Positions 34,203 through 41,669 of a stretch of 64,000 nt of DNA are shown here, piece after piece; positions within the stretch are counted from its first letter, which is position 1; each line of letters opens with the position of its first letter. The stretch is taken from positions 124,001-188,000 of the forward strand of contig NZ_FREX01000004.1 of the NCBI RefSeq assembly GCF_900143565.1, in the 5' to 3' direction. The notes beneath the pieces are model-generated. The model did not search any database. It was not told the origin of the DNA and was given only the letters and a program-made list of their open reading frames with translations. The translations under genes and the position numbers were made by a program. Origin of the DNA: Pseudovibrio sp. Alg231-02. Lineage in GTDB: Bacteria; Pseudomonadota; Alphaproteobacteria; Rhizobiales; Stappiaceae.

Positions 34203-34669
34203 GCAGCTACCTCCTCAAAAAACGTCATTGTCAGCCATTGTGCGACCAACGCAGGGCTTTCGACACCCTCAATCTCAATTGAAAGACCAAACTCCTGAAG
34301 GATCTGACCATCTCCCTTGCGGGTCAGATTATCCAGAGTGAAACGTCCCCGAATGCGCTTACCACTGGCGACAGGATGTAAAAAGCGGATTTTATTGAAA
34401 CCATAGTTGATGCCCATGGTCCGCCCCTTCACATCCGGCAAGGTCTCTATGGCGAATTTGCTGGCGAGCGAAAGCGTGAGAAACCCGTGGGCGATGGTAC
34501 CGCCAAACGGAGTTTCAGCCGCGGCGCGCTCAGGATCCATATGGATAAACTGCTCATCAAAGGTCAGTTTGCCAAAGGTGGAGATCATATACTGATCCAC
34601 CTCCACCCAGTCAGACAAGCCTATCTGCTGGCCAACCCGGGTCTCAAGTTCTTCTATGGTCAGTTCCAT
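34199..34669 (-). CDS. MaoC family (R)-enoyl-CoA hydratase
   Basis: A 156-residue hot-dog-fold hydratase with the MaoC active-site region HMDPERAAAETPFGGTIAHGF, where Asp and His catalyse hydration of enoyl-CoA. Its product suits the (3R)-specific SDR directly downstream. ATG 34669 follows GAGGGG; it begins seven bases after the preceding SDR gene ends. Confidence 0.87.
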   Translation of the reverse strand: MELTIEELETRVGQQIGLSDWVEVDQYMISTFGKLTFDEQFIHMDPERAAAETPFGGTIAHGFLTLSLASKFAIETLPDVKGRTMGINYGFNKIRFLHPVASGKRIRGRFTLDNLTRKGDGQILQEFGLSIEIEGVESPALVAQWLTMTFFEEVAA

Positions 34670-34676
34670 AAGCCCC

Positions 34677-35510
34677 TCACTGTCCAAACAAATTGGTGCC
34701 TGTGGCGATATGAATGCCACCATCCAGCGGGATCACTTCTCCCGTGACATAAGACCCGCCTTTGCCACAAAGGAAGAGCGTCGCGCCCGCGATGTCATCA
34801 GGGTGCCCGATCCGGCCAAGTGGCACACCTTTCCCGACATGCGCGGCTTTTTCGTCCGTTCCCGTTGCAAACGCTGTCATGTTGGATTGAAACGGGCCCG
34901 GTGCGAAACCGTTGAATGTAATGTGTTCTTTCGCCAGCTCCTTTGCGAGGATACGCGTCAGCTGGTGCACTGCGGCCTTTGAGGCTGAGTAAGAGTAAGC
35001 GCCATCCCCAATCGGCGTGGAGCCCATGACCGAACCCAGATTGATAACCCGGGCCGGGTCATCCGGGCGTCCGCTAGCTTTCAGCTCTGGCAACAAAGTC
35101 TGGGTTAGGTGGAACAGGCCAGCCACGTTGACATCCATCACCTTCTTCCATGCAAAATATGGGAAGGTGCCCAGTGGCTCACCCCAAGTGATGCCAGCAT
35201 TGTTGACCAGAATATCAAGCTTTGGGCTGCGCTCACGCACAGCTTCAGCAAGAGCCAACACGCCCTCTTCAGAGCCAACATCTCCCTGAAACGCTTCAAC
35301 AGATCCGGCAGCCTCCGGGTTGTTGGCTTTCAGGTTCGCATTGATCTCCTGTGCTGTCTTCTCAACCACATCCAGCTTGCGCGAGCAGATGAAGACGCGG
35401 GCGCCACCTTCTGCCAGTGCAGTGGCAACCATACGGCCAATGCCGGTTCCACCACCTGTTACCAGCGCTGTTTTGCCAGCGACACCAAACAGTTCCTCAA
35501 GATATCCCAT
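34677..35510 (-). CDS. SDR family oxidoreductase
   Basis: A 277-residue short-chain dehydrogenase: TGGGTGIGR cofactor motif, NNAG, Ser and Tyr-x3-Lys in INLGSVMGS and YSYSASKAAV. The C-terminal FAPGPFQSNMT and GEVIPLDGG patterns are those of reductases acting on acyl or keto groups. It is the first gene of the minus-strand acyl-CoA operon; its promoter faces that of the dehydrogenase operon. Confidence 0.87.
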   Translation of the reverse strand: MGYLEELFGVAGKTALVTGGGTGIGRMVATALAEGGARVFICSRKLDVVEKTAQEINANLKANNPEAAGSVEAFQGDVGSEEGVLALAEAVRERSPKLDILVNNAGITWGEPLGTFPYFAWKKVMDVNVAGLFHLTQTLLPELKASGRPDDPARVINLGSVMGSTPIGDGAYSYSASKAAVHQLTRILAKELAKEHITFNGFAPGPFQSNMTAFATGTDEKAAHVGKGVPLGRIGHPDDIAGATLFLCGKGGSYVTGEVIPLDGGIHIATGTNLFGQ

Positions 35511-35664
35511 GAAGACACCCTACCTCCCATAGTGTTCTTCGATCTGCCACCGCATCTCACGCGACTTGATTCAGGCGTTTCTTCATTCAGTTACCGCCAC
35601 CCACGTTTTGGGGAGGCCACCTTAAACCAATGGTCAAGCGTGCTCATCTTCGCGCGCAGTTGAC

Positions 35665-35684
35665 AACATACTCAGTAGTATGTT
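35665..35684. promoter_or_regulatory. operator in the divergent acyl-CoA promoter region
   Basis: A perfect palindrome: AACATACT-CAGT-AGTATGTT. It lies in the 347-bp gap between the SDR operon and the acyl-CoA dehydrogenase operon, where one bound repressor could control both. The same AACATAC-N6-GTATGTT pattern occurs at 41456. Confidence 0.75.
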
Positions 35685-35857
35685 TCCGTATATCAACAGT
35701 TGTAAAGCAAAATTTTTAGCTCGTTTCTTTTGTCTCTCCGGCCTGGGATTTTGATTTTGTGTGGGAGCTCATGATCACCTATCCCTCTGATAATAAGTGG
35801 AATTTCCCCACGGGTCTGTAAAGACAAAAGAGCTCAGATGTCTTGGGAGGGTCAATC

Positions 35858-37117
35858 ATGAGCGACACTTTATTAGCCGAACGTCCAGCTATGGACCTTG
35901 GGGTAAGCCAGCGTGTAGCGCCACTCATGGAACAAGTGCGCAGCATGGTTCGCGATGAAATCATGCCCCTCGAGGATGAATTTCATGATGAGATTCCGGT
36001 GGGAGACCGCTGGCAACATACTCAGCGACAGACCGAGATTCTGGAAAGCCTCAAGGCAAGCGCACGCGCCAAAGGCCTTTGGAATTTTTGGCTGACAGAC
36101 TCCAAGCGCGGCTACGGCCTCAGCACAGTTGAATACGCCTATCTGGCTGAAGAGATGGGCAAATCTCCGCTTGCACCAGAAGTATTCAACTGCAACGCCC
36201 CTGACACCGGCAACATGGAGGTGTTTGAGCGCTATGGCTCCGAGGAGATGAAGGAAACCTGGCTGAAGCGCATGCTGGACGGCGAGATTCGCTCAGCCTA
36301 CCTGATGACTGAGCCAGACCACGGCTCGTCCGACGCCACCAACATCCGCATGTCCTGCGTGCGAGATGGAGACCACTATGTGCTGAACGGTGAGAAGTGG
36401 TGGTCTTCTGGCGCTGGCGACCCGCGCTGTGCGGTTTACATCACTATGGTTCACACGCCAACAGACGGCACCAAGCATCAGCAGCATTCCATGATCGTGG
36501 TGGACGCGAACACACCGGGCATCACCAAGCTGCGACCGATGCAGGTGTTTGGTCATGACCATGCCCCTCACGGACACTTGCACCTGCGGTTTGAGGATGT
36601 ACGCGTTCCTGCCGAAAACCTGCTTCTGGAAGAAGGGCGCGGCTTTGAAGTGGCACAAGGCCGCCTTGGCCCGGGTCGCATCCACCATTGCATGCGAGCA
36701 ATTGGACAAGCGGAACAAGCGCTTGAGCTGATGTGTAAACGTTCCATCAACCGCGAAGCCTTTGGTAAGCAGCTCTACAAACTGGGCGCCAATTTCGACA
36801 TCATAGCCGAATGCCGCATGGAGATTGAGCAGGCCCGCCTTCTCTGCCTGAAAGCCGCATGGATGATGGACAATGCCTCCGCCCGTGAAGCGGCGTTCTG
36901 GATCAGCCAGATCAAGGTTGTTGCACCGCGCATGGCGCTTAAAGTTACAGACGAAGCTATGCAGATGTTTGGTGGTCAGGGCATCTCTCAGGACACCCCA
37001 CTGGCAACCAACTGGATGAACCTGCGCACCTTACGTTTTGCGGATGGCCCGGACGCAGTGCACCGCAACTTCATTGGCCGCTCCGAGCTGCGCAAACATA
37101 CTCAGGAAAAGATCTGA
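35858..37117 (+). CDS. acyl-CoA dehydrogenase, ACAD11-like
   Basis: A 419-residue FAD enzyme of the acyl-CoA dehydrogenase fold: middle domain AYLMTEPDHGSSDATNI, GEKWWSSGAGDPRC and the C-terminal block MFGGQGISQDTPLA, then LRTLRFADGPDAVH. That last block is close to the C-terminus of animal ACAD11, whose branch removes phosphate from 4-phospho-acyl-CoA. Together with the separate APH-type kinase it may complete that route. ATG 35858 follows GGGAGGG. Confidence 0.87.
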   Translation: MSDTLLAERPAMDLGVSQRVAPLMEQVRSMVRDEIMPLEDEFHDEIPVGDRWQHTQRQTEILESLKASARAKGLWNFWLTDSKRGYGLSTVEYAYLAEEMGKSPLAPEVFNCNAPDTGNMEVFERYGSEEMKETWLKRMLDGEIRSAYLMTEPDHGSSDATNIRMSCVRDGDHYVLNGEKWWSSGAGDPRCAVYITMVHTPTDGTKHQQHSMIVVDANTPGITKLRPMQVFGHDHAPHGHLHLRFEDVRVPAENLLLEEGRGFEVAQGRLGPGRIHHCMRAIGQAEQALELMCKRSINREAFGKQLYKLGANFDIIAECRMEIEQARLLCLKAAWMMDNASAREAAFWISQIKVVAPRMALKVTDEAMQMFGGQGISQDTPLATNWMNLRTLRFADGPDAVHRNFIGRSELRKHTQEKI

Positions 37118-37181
37118 TAGGGCGGGAGAGCCTTCGCTCTCCTTATCCTTTGCATCTGCACTCCAAAACAGGGAGAACGCA

Positions 37182-38372
37182 ATGACATCACTTGATGATT
37201 TCCGCATGGAAACAAGGGCTTGGTTGGAAGAGAACTGCCCGCAAGACATGCGCAAGACAGTCACCACAGAGAGCGATATCTGCTGGGGTGGCCGCAACTG
37301 GACCTTTAAGTCCGAAGCACAACAGCAATGGCTGGAGCGCATGGCCGAGCGTGGCTGGACCGTGCCAAGCTGGCCGAAAGAGTATGGCGGCGGCGGCCTG
37401 AACGGTGACGAGGCCAAGATCCTCAAAGAGGAGATGACGCGCATCAACGCCATGTCTCCACTGGAAAGCTTTGGCATCTGGATGCTTGGCCCTGCTCTGC
37501 TGAAATACGGCTCTCACGAGCAAAAGCTGCAGCACCTGCCCAAGATTGCCCGCGGTGAAATTCGCTGGTGTCAGGGCTACTCAGAGCCCGGATCCGGCTC
37601 CGATCTGGCATCAGTCCAAACCAAGGGCGTGGATATGGGCGACCACTTCCTCGTCTCCGGTCAGAAGATCTGGACCTCCTACGCAGATCAAGCAGACTGG
37701 ATCTTTGCTCTGGTGCGCACCGAACCTGATGCGAAGAAACACAAAGGCATCTCATTCCTGCTGTTTGATATGACCAGCGAGGGTGTTTCCACCAAGCCAA
37801 TCCGCCTGATTTCCGGCAGTTCTCCGTTCTGCGAAACATTCTTCGATGACGTGAAGGTGCCTATGGAGAATGTGGTTGACGAGCGCGGCAACGGCTGGAC
37901 AATCGCCAAGTATCTGCTGACCCACGAACGCGAAATGGTCAGCAATCTGGATGCAATTTTTGGCGGTTCCGCTGGCCTTTATGAAACTGCGATCGACTCC
38001 ATTGGGCTGGATGAGACAGGCCGATTGGATGACCCGCTTCTTCGTGCTGATATCGGGGAGTTCCTGATTGATGAAATGGCACTGACCGCCCATCTTGCAG
38101 CTGCAAAAGACTTCCACCGCGCAGGCAACCAGCTGGGCGCCCGTTCTGCAGAGCTGAAGTATCTCGGCACAGAACTGAACAAACGCCGCCAGAGCCTCGT
38201 TGTACAGGCTGGAGGGCTGGAAGCCTTGTCTGGGCCGGAAGAGAACAACGGCATCGGCAACCAGTCTGCCTCGTGGCTGCGCTCCAAAGGCAACAGCATT
38301 GAAGGCGGCACCTCGGAGATCATGCTCTCCATCATTTCTAAGGCAGTGCTGCGCCTGCCATCACTGGGTTAA
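37182..38372 (+). CDS. acyl-CoA dehydrogenase (large, FadE-like)
   Basis: A 396-residue acyl-CoA dehydrogenase: GGRNWTFKSEAQQQWLERMAERGWTVPSWP near the start, CQGYSEPGSGSDLAS in the middle and a GGTSEIM-ending C-terminus. This is one half of the paired type where two unlike dehydrogenases form a heterodimer, as in steroid side-chain breakdown. The gene downstream would be the partner. Start ATG 37182 (GGGAGAAC upstream); the longer frame is a shadow. Confidence 0.86.
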   Translation: MTSLDDFRMETRAWLEENCPQDMRKTVTTESDICWGGRNWTFKSEAQQQWLERMAERGWTVPSWPKEYGGGGLNGDEAKILKEEMTRINAMSPLESFGIWMLGPALLKYGSHEQKLQHLPKIARGEIRWCQGYSEPGSGSDLASVQTKGVDMGDHFLVSGQKIWTSYADQADWIFALVRTEPDAKKHKGISFLLFDMTSEGVSTKPIRLISGSSPFCETFFDDVKVPMENVVDERGNGWTIAKYLLTHEREMVSNLDAIFGGSAGLYETAIDSIGLDETGRLDDPLLRADIGEFLIDEMALTAHLAAAKDFHRAGNQLGARSAELKYLGTELNKRRQSLVVQAGGLEALSGPEENNGIGNQSASWLRSKGNSIEGGTSEIMLSIISKAVLRLPSLG

Positions 38373-38383
38373 GGAGAGAAAAT

Positions 38384-39499
38384 ATGGAACTTTTCAGCTC
38401 TGAAGAAACCCTTCTGAAGGACTCAGCCTCTGGTTTTATGGCAGAAAATGCCTCGGTTCAGGCACTGCGTGATCTGCGCGACCAGAAAGAGACGCTTGGC
38501 TTCAATCAGGAGCTTCACAAAACACTGGCCGACATGGGCTGGTTTGGCATGTTGCTGCCGGAAGACGCTGGCGGATATGACTTTGGCCACCGCGCTGCGG
38601 GCCTTGTGGCTGAGGAAATGGGTCGCAACCTGACGGCCTCTCCGTTCCTCTCCACCGCTGTTTTGAGCACAATTGCACTGCGTCAGTCTGGTGGTGAGCA
38701 TCTAAGCGAGTGGGGACCGAAGATCGCGACTGGCGACGCAGTCATCGCACTGGCCATAGATGAGGGAGCAAAGCACAACCCGTCCCGCATCAAAGCCACG
38801 GCAGAGCCGGACGGCAACGGCTTCATTCTCAACGCCAGAAAACGCGCGGTGTTTGATGGCTACAACGCCGACCGGCTGATTGTTGTTGCAAAAACCGGCG
38901 AAGACATTGGGCTTTTTCTGGTAGATCCAAGCACGGCGGAAGTTGAGGTAGAGCGCAACGCTATGCTGGACAGCCGCAATGCGGCGAACATTCAGATCAG
39001 CAATTTGCATCTGGATGGCAAGGATTTGCTGTGTCCGCTTGATAAGGGCGCGACTGTTTTGGAAGCCACGCTCCGCTCAGGTCGTGCGATTGCAGCCTCA
39101 GAGCAACTTGGAGTTGCAAGAGAAGTTGCAGAGCGCACAACAGCATACCTGAATGAAAGAAAACAATTTGGTGTTCCAATCGGCATGTTTCAGGCACTCC
39201 AACACAGAATGGCCGACCTTTATTGCCAGATTGAACAAACAGCTTCACTCATCTCTTCCGCGTTACGGGCAATAGATACAACCTGCGATAAGGCAGAGGC
39301 TCTTTCCCGAGCAGCCAAAGCCAAGGTTGCTAAGGTTTCTCGCGTGGCAACAGAAGAAGCGGTGCAGATGCATGGTGGAATCGGTATGACCGACGAAGTT
39401 GACGTCGGACTGTTCATGAAACACGATCGGGTGTTAACAGAGATGCTGGGTGACAGTGCTCACCATATAGACTTTCTGCTAAAAACACGGGGTCTTTAA
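38384..39499 (+). CDS. acyl-CoA dehydrogenase (partner subunit)
   Basis: A 371-residue acyl-CoA dehydrogenase: LPEDAGGYDFGHRAAGLVAEEMGR, AIALAIDEG and C-terminal MHGGIGMTDEVDVG. It starts 12 bases after the previous dehydrogenase stops (AAGGAGAG site), which supports a shared complex. It is the last gene of the operon; a strong terminator follows. Confidence 0.86.
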   Translation: MELFSSEETLLKDSASGFMAENASVQALRDLRDQKETLGFNQELHKTLADMGWFGMLLPEDAGGYDFGHRAAGLVAEEMGRNLTASPFLSTAVLSTIALRQSGGEHLSEWGPKIATGDAVIALAIDEGAKHNPSRIKATAEPDGNGFILNARKRAVFDGYNADRLIVVAKTGEDIGLFLVDPSTAEVEVERNAMLDSRNAANIQISNLHLDGKDLLCPLDKGATVLEATLRSGRAIAASEQLGVAREVAERTTAYLNERKQFGVPIGMFQALQHRMADLYCQIEQTASLISSALRAIDTTCDKAEALSRAAKAKVAKVSRVATEEAVQMHGGIGMTDEVDVGLFMKHDRVLTEMLGDSAHHIDFLLKTRGL

Positions 39500-39583
39500 C
39501 TGTATAATCCGTAATTCTACTTGTGATTATTTCTAAAGTAACTTCATAATTGAAGCCATCTGGTCCACCCCTTTGGATCAGCG

Positions 39584-39636
39584 AGAGCCAGTCCGCAACA
39601 GCATTGCCCGGTGTTGCAGACTGGCTCTTTCTATTT
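39584..39636 (+). terminator. terminator of the acyl-CoA dehydrogenase operon
   Basis: Stem AGAGCCAGTC/GACTGGCTCT (10 bp), one mismatch, then inner GCAACA/TGTTGC (6 bp), followed by TTTCTATTTTT. It lies 85 bases past the stop and just before the convergent SDR stop, so it may work for both. Confidence 0.85.
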
Positions 39637-39655
39637 TTGGCTAACCAAAACCATC

Positions 39656-40447
39656 TCAGATCTTCATACCCGGCATGTTGAGGGAGGATGTATTTCCACC
39701 ATCAACTGCGAGGGCCTGGCCAGTGATGAAGCTGGCATCGCGGCTGGCAAGGAAAGCGATTGTTGCTGCAACTTCAGCAGGATCACCGTGCCGACGCAGT
39801 TCCGCTCTTGAGCCGAGCCTGTCTTCTTTGCCAACACTGCGGGCGTGATCAAACACAGGTTTTGTCATGCCGGTCTCAATGAGCCCCGGACAAACCGCAT
39901 TTACACGCACACCATGCTCGCCAAAATCACAGGCGGATGTTTTTGTAAAATTGATGAGCGCAGCTTTGGACGCGCTATAGGCATTGCCGCCAGCACCTGC
40001 TCTGATTCCAGCAACGGATGCAGTATTCACAATAGAGCCTTGGCCTGAAGCCTTGAGCTGTTCGCGGGTGTACTTGGTGAATAGCATTGCGCCGAGTACA
40101 TTCACCTCATAAACCTTGAGCCAGTCGCTGAAGTCCTCATGGCTTCCGCCCCACGAGCCTTGGCAGATGACCCCGGCATTGTTGCAAAGAACGCTTATAC
40201 CGCCAAAGGTGTTCTCAACGGCATCCACGCAGCTCTCAACTGCTTCCTCATTCGCAACATCAACGACATAGACCCGCGCACGGCAACCTTCTGGCAACAG
40301 CCCTGCGGTTTCATCAAGGCCGTCCTCATTCAGATCCACCAGAGCGATTGCAGCTCCTTCTTCCGCCAGTCGGATCGCGGTCGCGCGGCCAATGCCGCTG
40401 CCTGCGCCCGTAATCAGGGCTGCCTGACCTGCAAATCTGGGTTGCAT
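39656..40447 (-). CDS. SDR family oxidoreductase
   Basis: A 263-residue short-chain dehydrogenase: TGAGSGIGR cofactor motif, NNAG, catalytic Ser in NTASVAGIRAG and Tyr-x3-Lys in YSASKAAL. The acidic residue after strand 2 (LVDLNEDGL) predicts NAD preference. ATG 40447 has GGAGG eight bases upstream; ATG 40453 overlaps the upstream stop. It is co-transcribed with the quinone-oxidoreductase-like gene. Confidence 0.86.
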   Translation of the reverse strand: MQPRFAGQAALITGAGSGIGRATAIRLAEEGAAIALVDLNEDGLDETAGLLPEGCRARVYVVDVANEEAVESCVDAVENTFGGISVLCNNAGVICQGSWGGSHEDFSDWLKVYEVNVLGAMLFTKYTREQLKASGQGSIVNTASVAGIRAGAGGNAYSASKAALINFTKTSACDFGEHGVRVNAVCPGLIETGMTKPVFDHARSVGKEDRLGSRAELRRHGDPAEVAATIAFLASRDASFITGQALAVDGGNTSSLNMPGMKI

Positions 40448-40449
40448 CT

Positions 40450-41436
40450 TCATTCCCTCCCGGTTTCCAGAACAACCTTGCCTACCACACGTCGCTCCAT
40501 GAGGTCTCGAAGCGCCTGAGGAGCTTCCTCCAGAGAATAGCTCTTACTAACAGTCGGGTTGATTTTGCCTTCCTGGAACCATTTAAACAGCTCTGAGTAG
40601 TTATTAAGGTCCTTATCCGGCTCCCTCATGCGGAACGCACCCCAGAACACGCCCATAACGGCACAGCCCTTCAGCAGAGGCAAGTTGGTGGGGATTGATG
40701 GGATATCGCCAGCAGCAAAGCCTACAACCAGTGCGCGACCATTCCAGGCTGTTGAGCGGAGTGCCTGTTCGAAGAGCTCTCCGCCAACCGGATCATACAC
40801 AACATCAACGCCAGCCTTGCCCGTGATCTCCTTAAGACGCTCTCTCAGGTCCTGCGTGGAATAGTTGATTAACTCATCTGCACCCGCTTTCCGCGCGGCG
40901 TCCAGCTTTTCAGCGGAACTGGCAGCAGCGATCACCTTGGCGCCCATGACCTTGCCCAGTTCAACAGCCGTGAGCCCGACACCACCGCCAGCGCCCAGCA
41001 CCAGCAGTGTTTCGCCCGGTTGTAACTGCGCACGTTGTTTTAACGCATGCATGGAGGTGCCGTAGGTCATCGTAAAGCCGGCGGCAACATGAGCAGCCAT
41101 CGCTTCTGGCCGCTTCATGACAGCAGAGGCATCAACCACAACCTCCTCCGCGTATCCGCCTTGTTGCAACAAAAGCGCCATCACGGGATCACCCGGTGCA
41201 AACTGAGTGACGCCTTCACCTACGGCCTCAATTCTCCCCGCAACTTCACCGCCTGGAACAAACGGCATTGGTGGCTTGATCTGATACTTACCCGCAATCA
41301 CCAGCGTATCTGGAAAGTTGACGCCTGCAGCTTCCACCGCAATCCGCACTTGTCCTTTCCTCGGTTCCTTGCGTTCAACATTCTCCACACGCAGAGCTTC
41401 TGGTGGTCCGTATTCTGAGCAGACAACAGCACGCAT
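40450..41436 (-). CDS. NADPH:quinone oxidoreductase family protein (MDR superfamily)
   Basis: A 328-residue medium-chain reductase without the structural zinc loop: N-terminal GroES-like fold (PGGEVAGRIEAVGEGV) and nucleotide-binding GAGGGVGLTAVELGKVMGAKV. The family reduces quinones or enoyl compounds with NADPH. It heads a two-gene operon with the SDR, and its promoter carries the second copy of the acyl-CoA operator at 41456, so it belongs to the same regulon. Confidence 0.86.
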   Translation of the reverse strand: MRAVVCSEYGPPEALRVENVERKEPRKGQVRIAVEAAGVNFPDTLVIAGKYQIKPPMPFVPGGEVAGRIEAVGEGVTQFAPGDPVMALLLQQGGYAEEVVVDASAVMKRPEAMAAHVAAGFTMTYGTSMHALKQRAQLQPGETLLVLGAGGGVGLTAVELGKVMGAKVIAAASSAEKLDAARKAGADELINYSTQDLRERLKEITGKAGVDVVYDPVGGELFEQALRSTAWNGRALVVGFAAGDIPSIPTNLPLLKGCAVMGVFWGAFRMREPDKDLNNYSELFKWFQEGKINPTVSKSYSLEEAPQALRDLMERRVVGKVVLETGRE

Positions 41437-41455
41437 GATTTCCCTCCCAAATCAA

Positions 41456-41475
41456 AACATACCCGTGAGTATGTT
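41456..41475. promoter_or_regulatory. operator upstream of the quinone-oxidoreductase-like gene
   Basis: AACATAC-CCGTGA-GTATGTT: the same 7-bp arms and six-base spacing as the palindrome at 35665, 20 bases upstream of the start codon. The two sites define a small regulon for one dimeric, probably TetR-type, repressor. Confidence 0.75.
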
Positions 41476-41669
41476 ACGGAAACAACTTGAGCGCAACCAC
41501 AACGCTAGGTGCAAGTCCCCTCCCCTCTCAGCAAACCTGAATAATTTGAGCAAGCCGCTTCGCAATCAGGAAACCACGGTTCATGGAAGCTCTCCTTGTT
41601 CTCATCATCCGTTTACATGCAACAGCGAAGATATTCCCATGATGAGTGCTCAATCCATGGAAAGACCGG

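Noticed and set aside
35990-37115. Further half-sites ACATACTCAG at 36018 and 37098
   Set aside because: They lack the second arm and lie in coding DNA, so they were not counted as operators.
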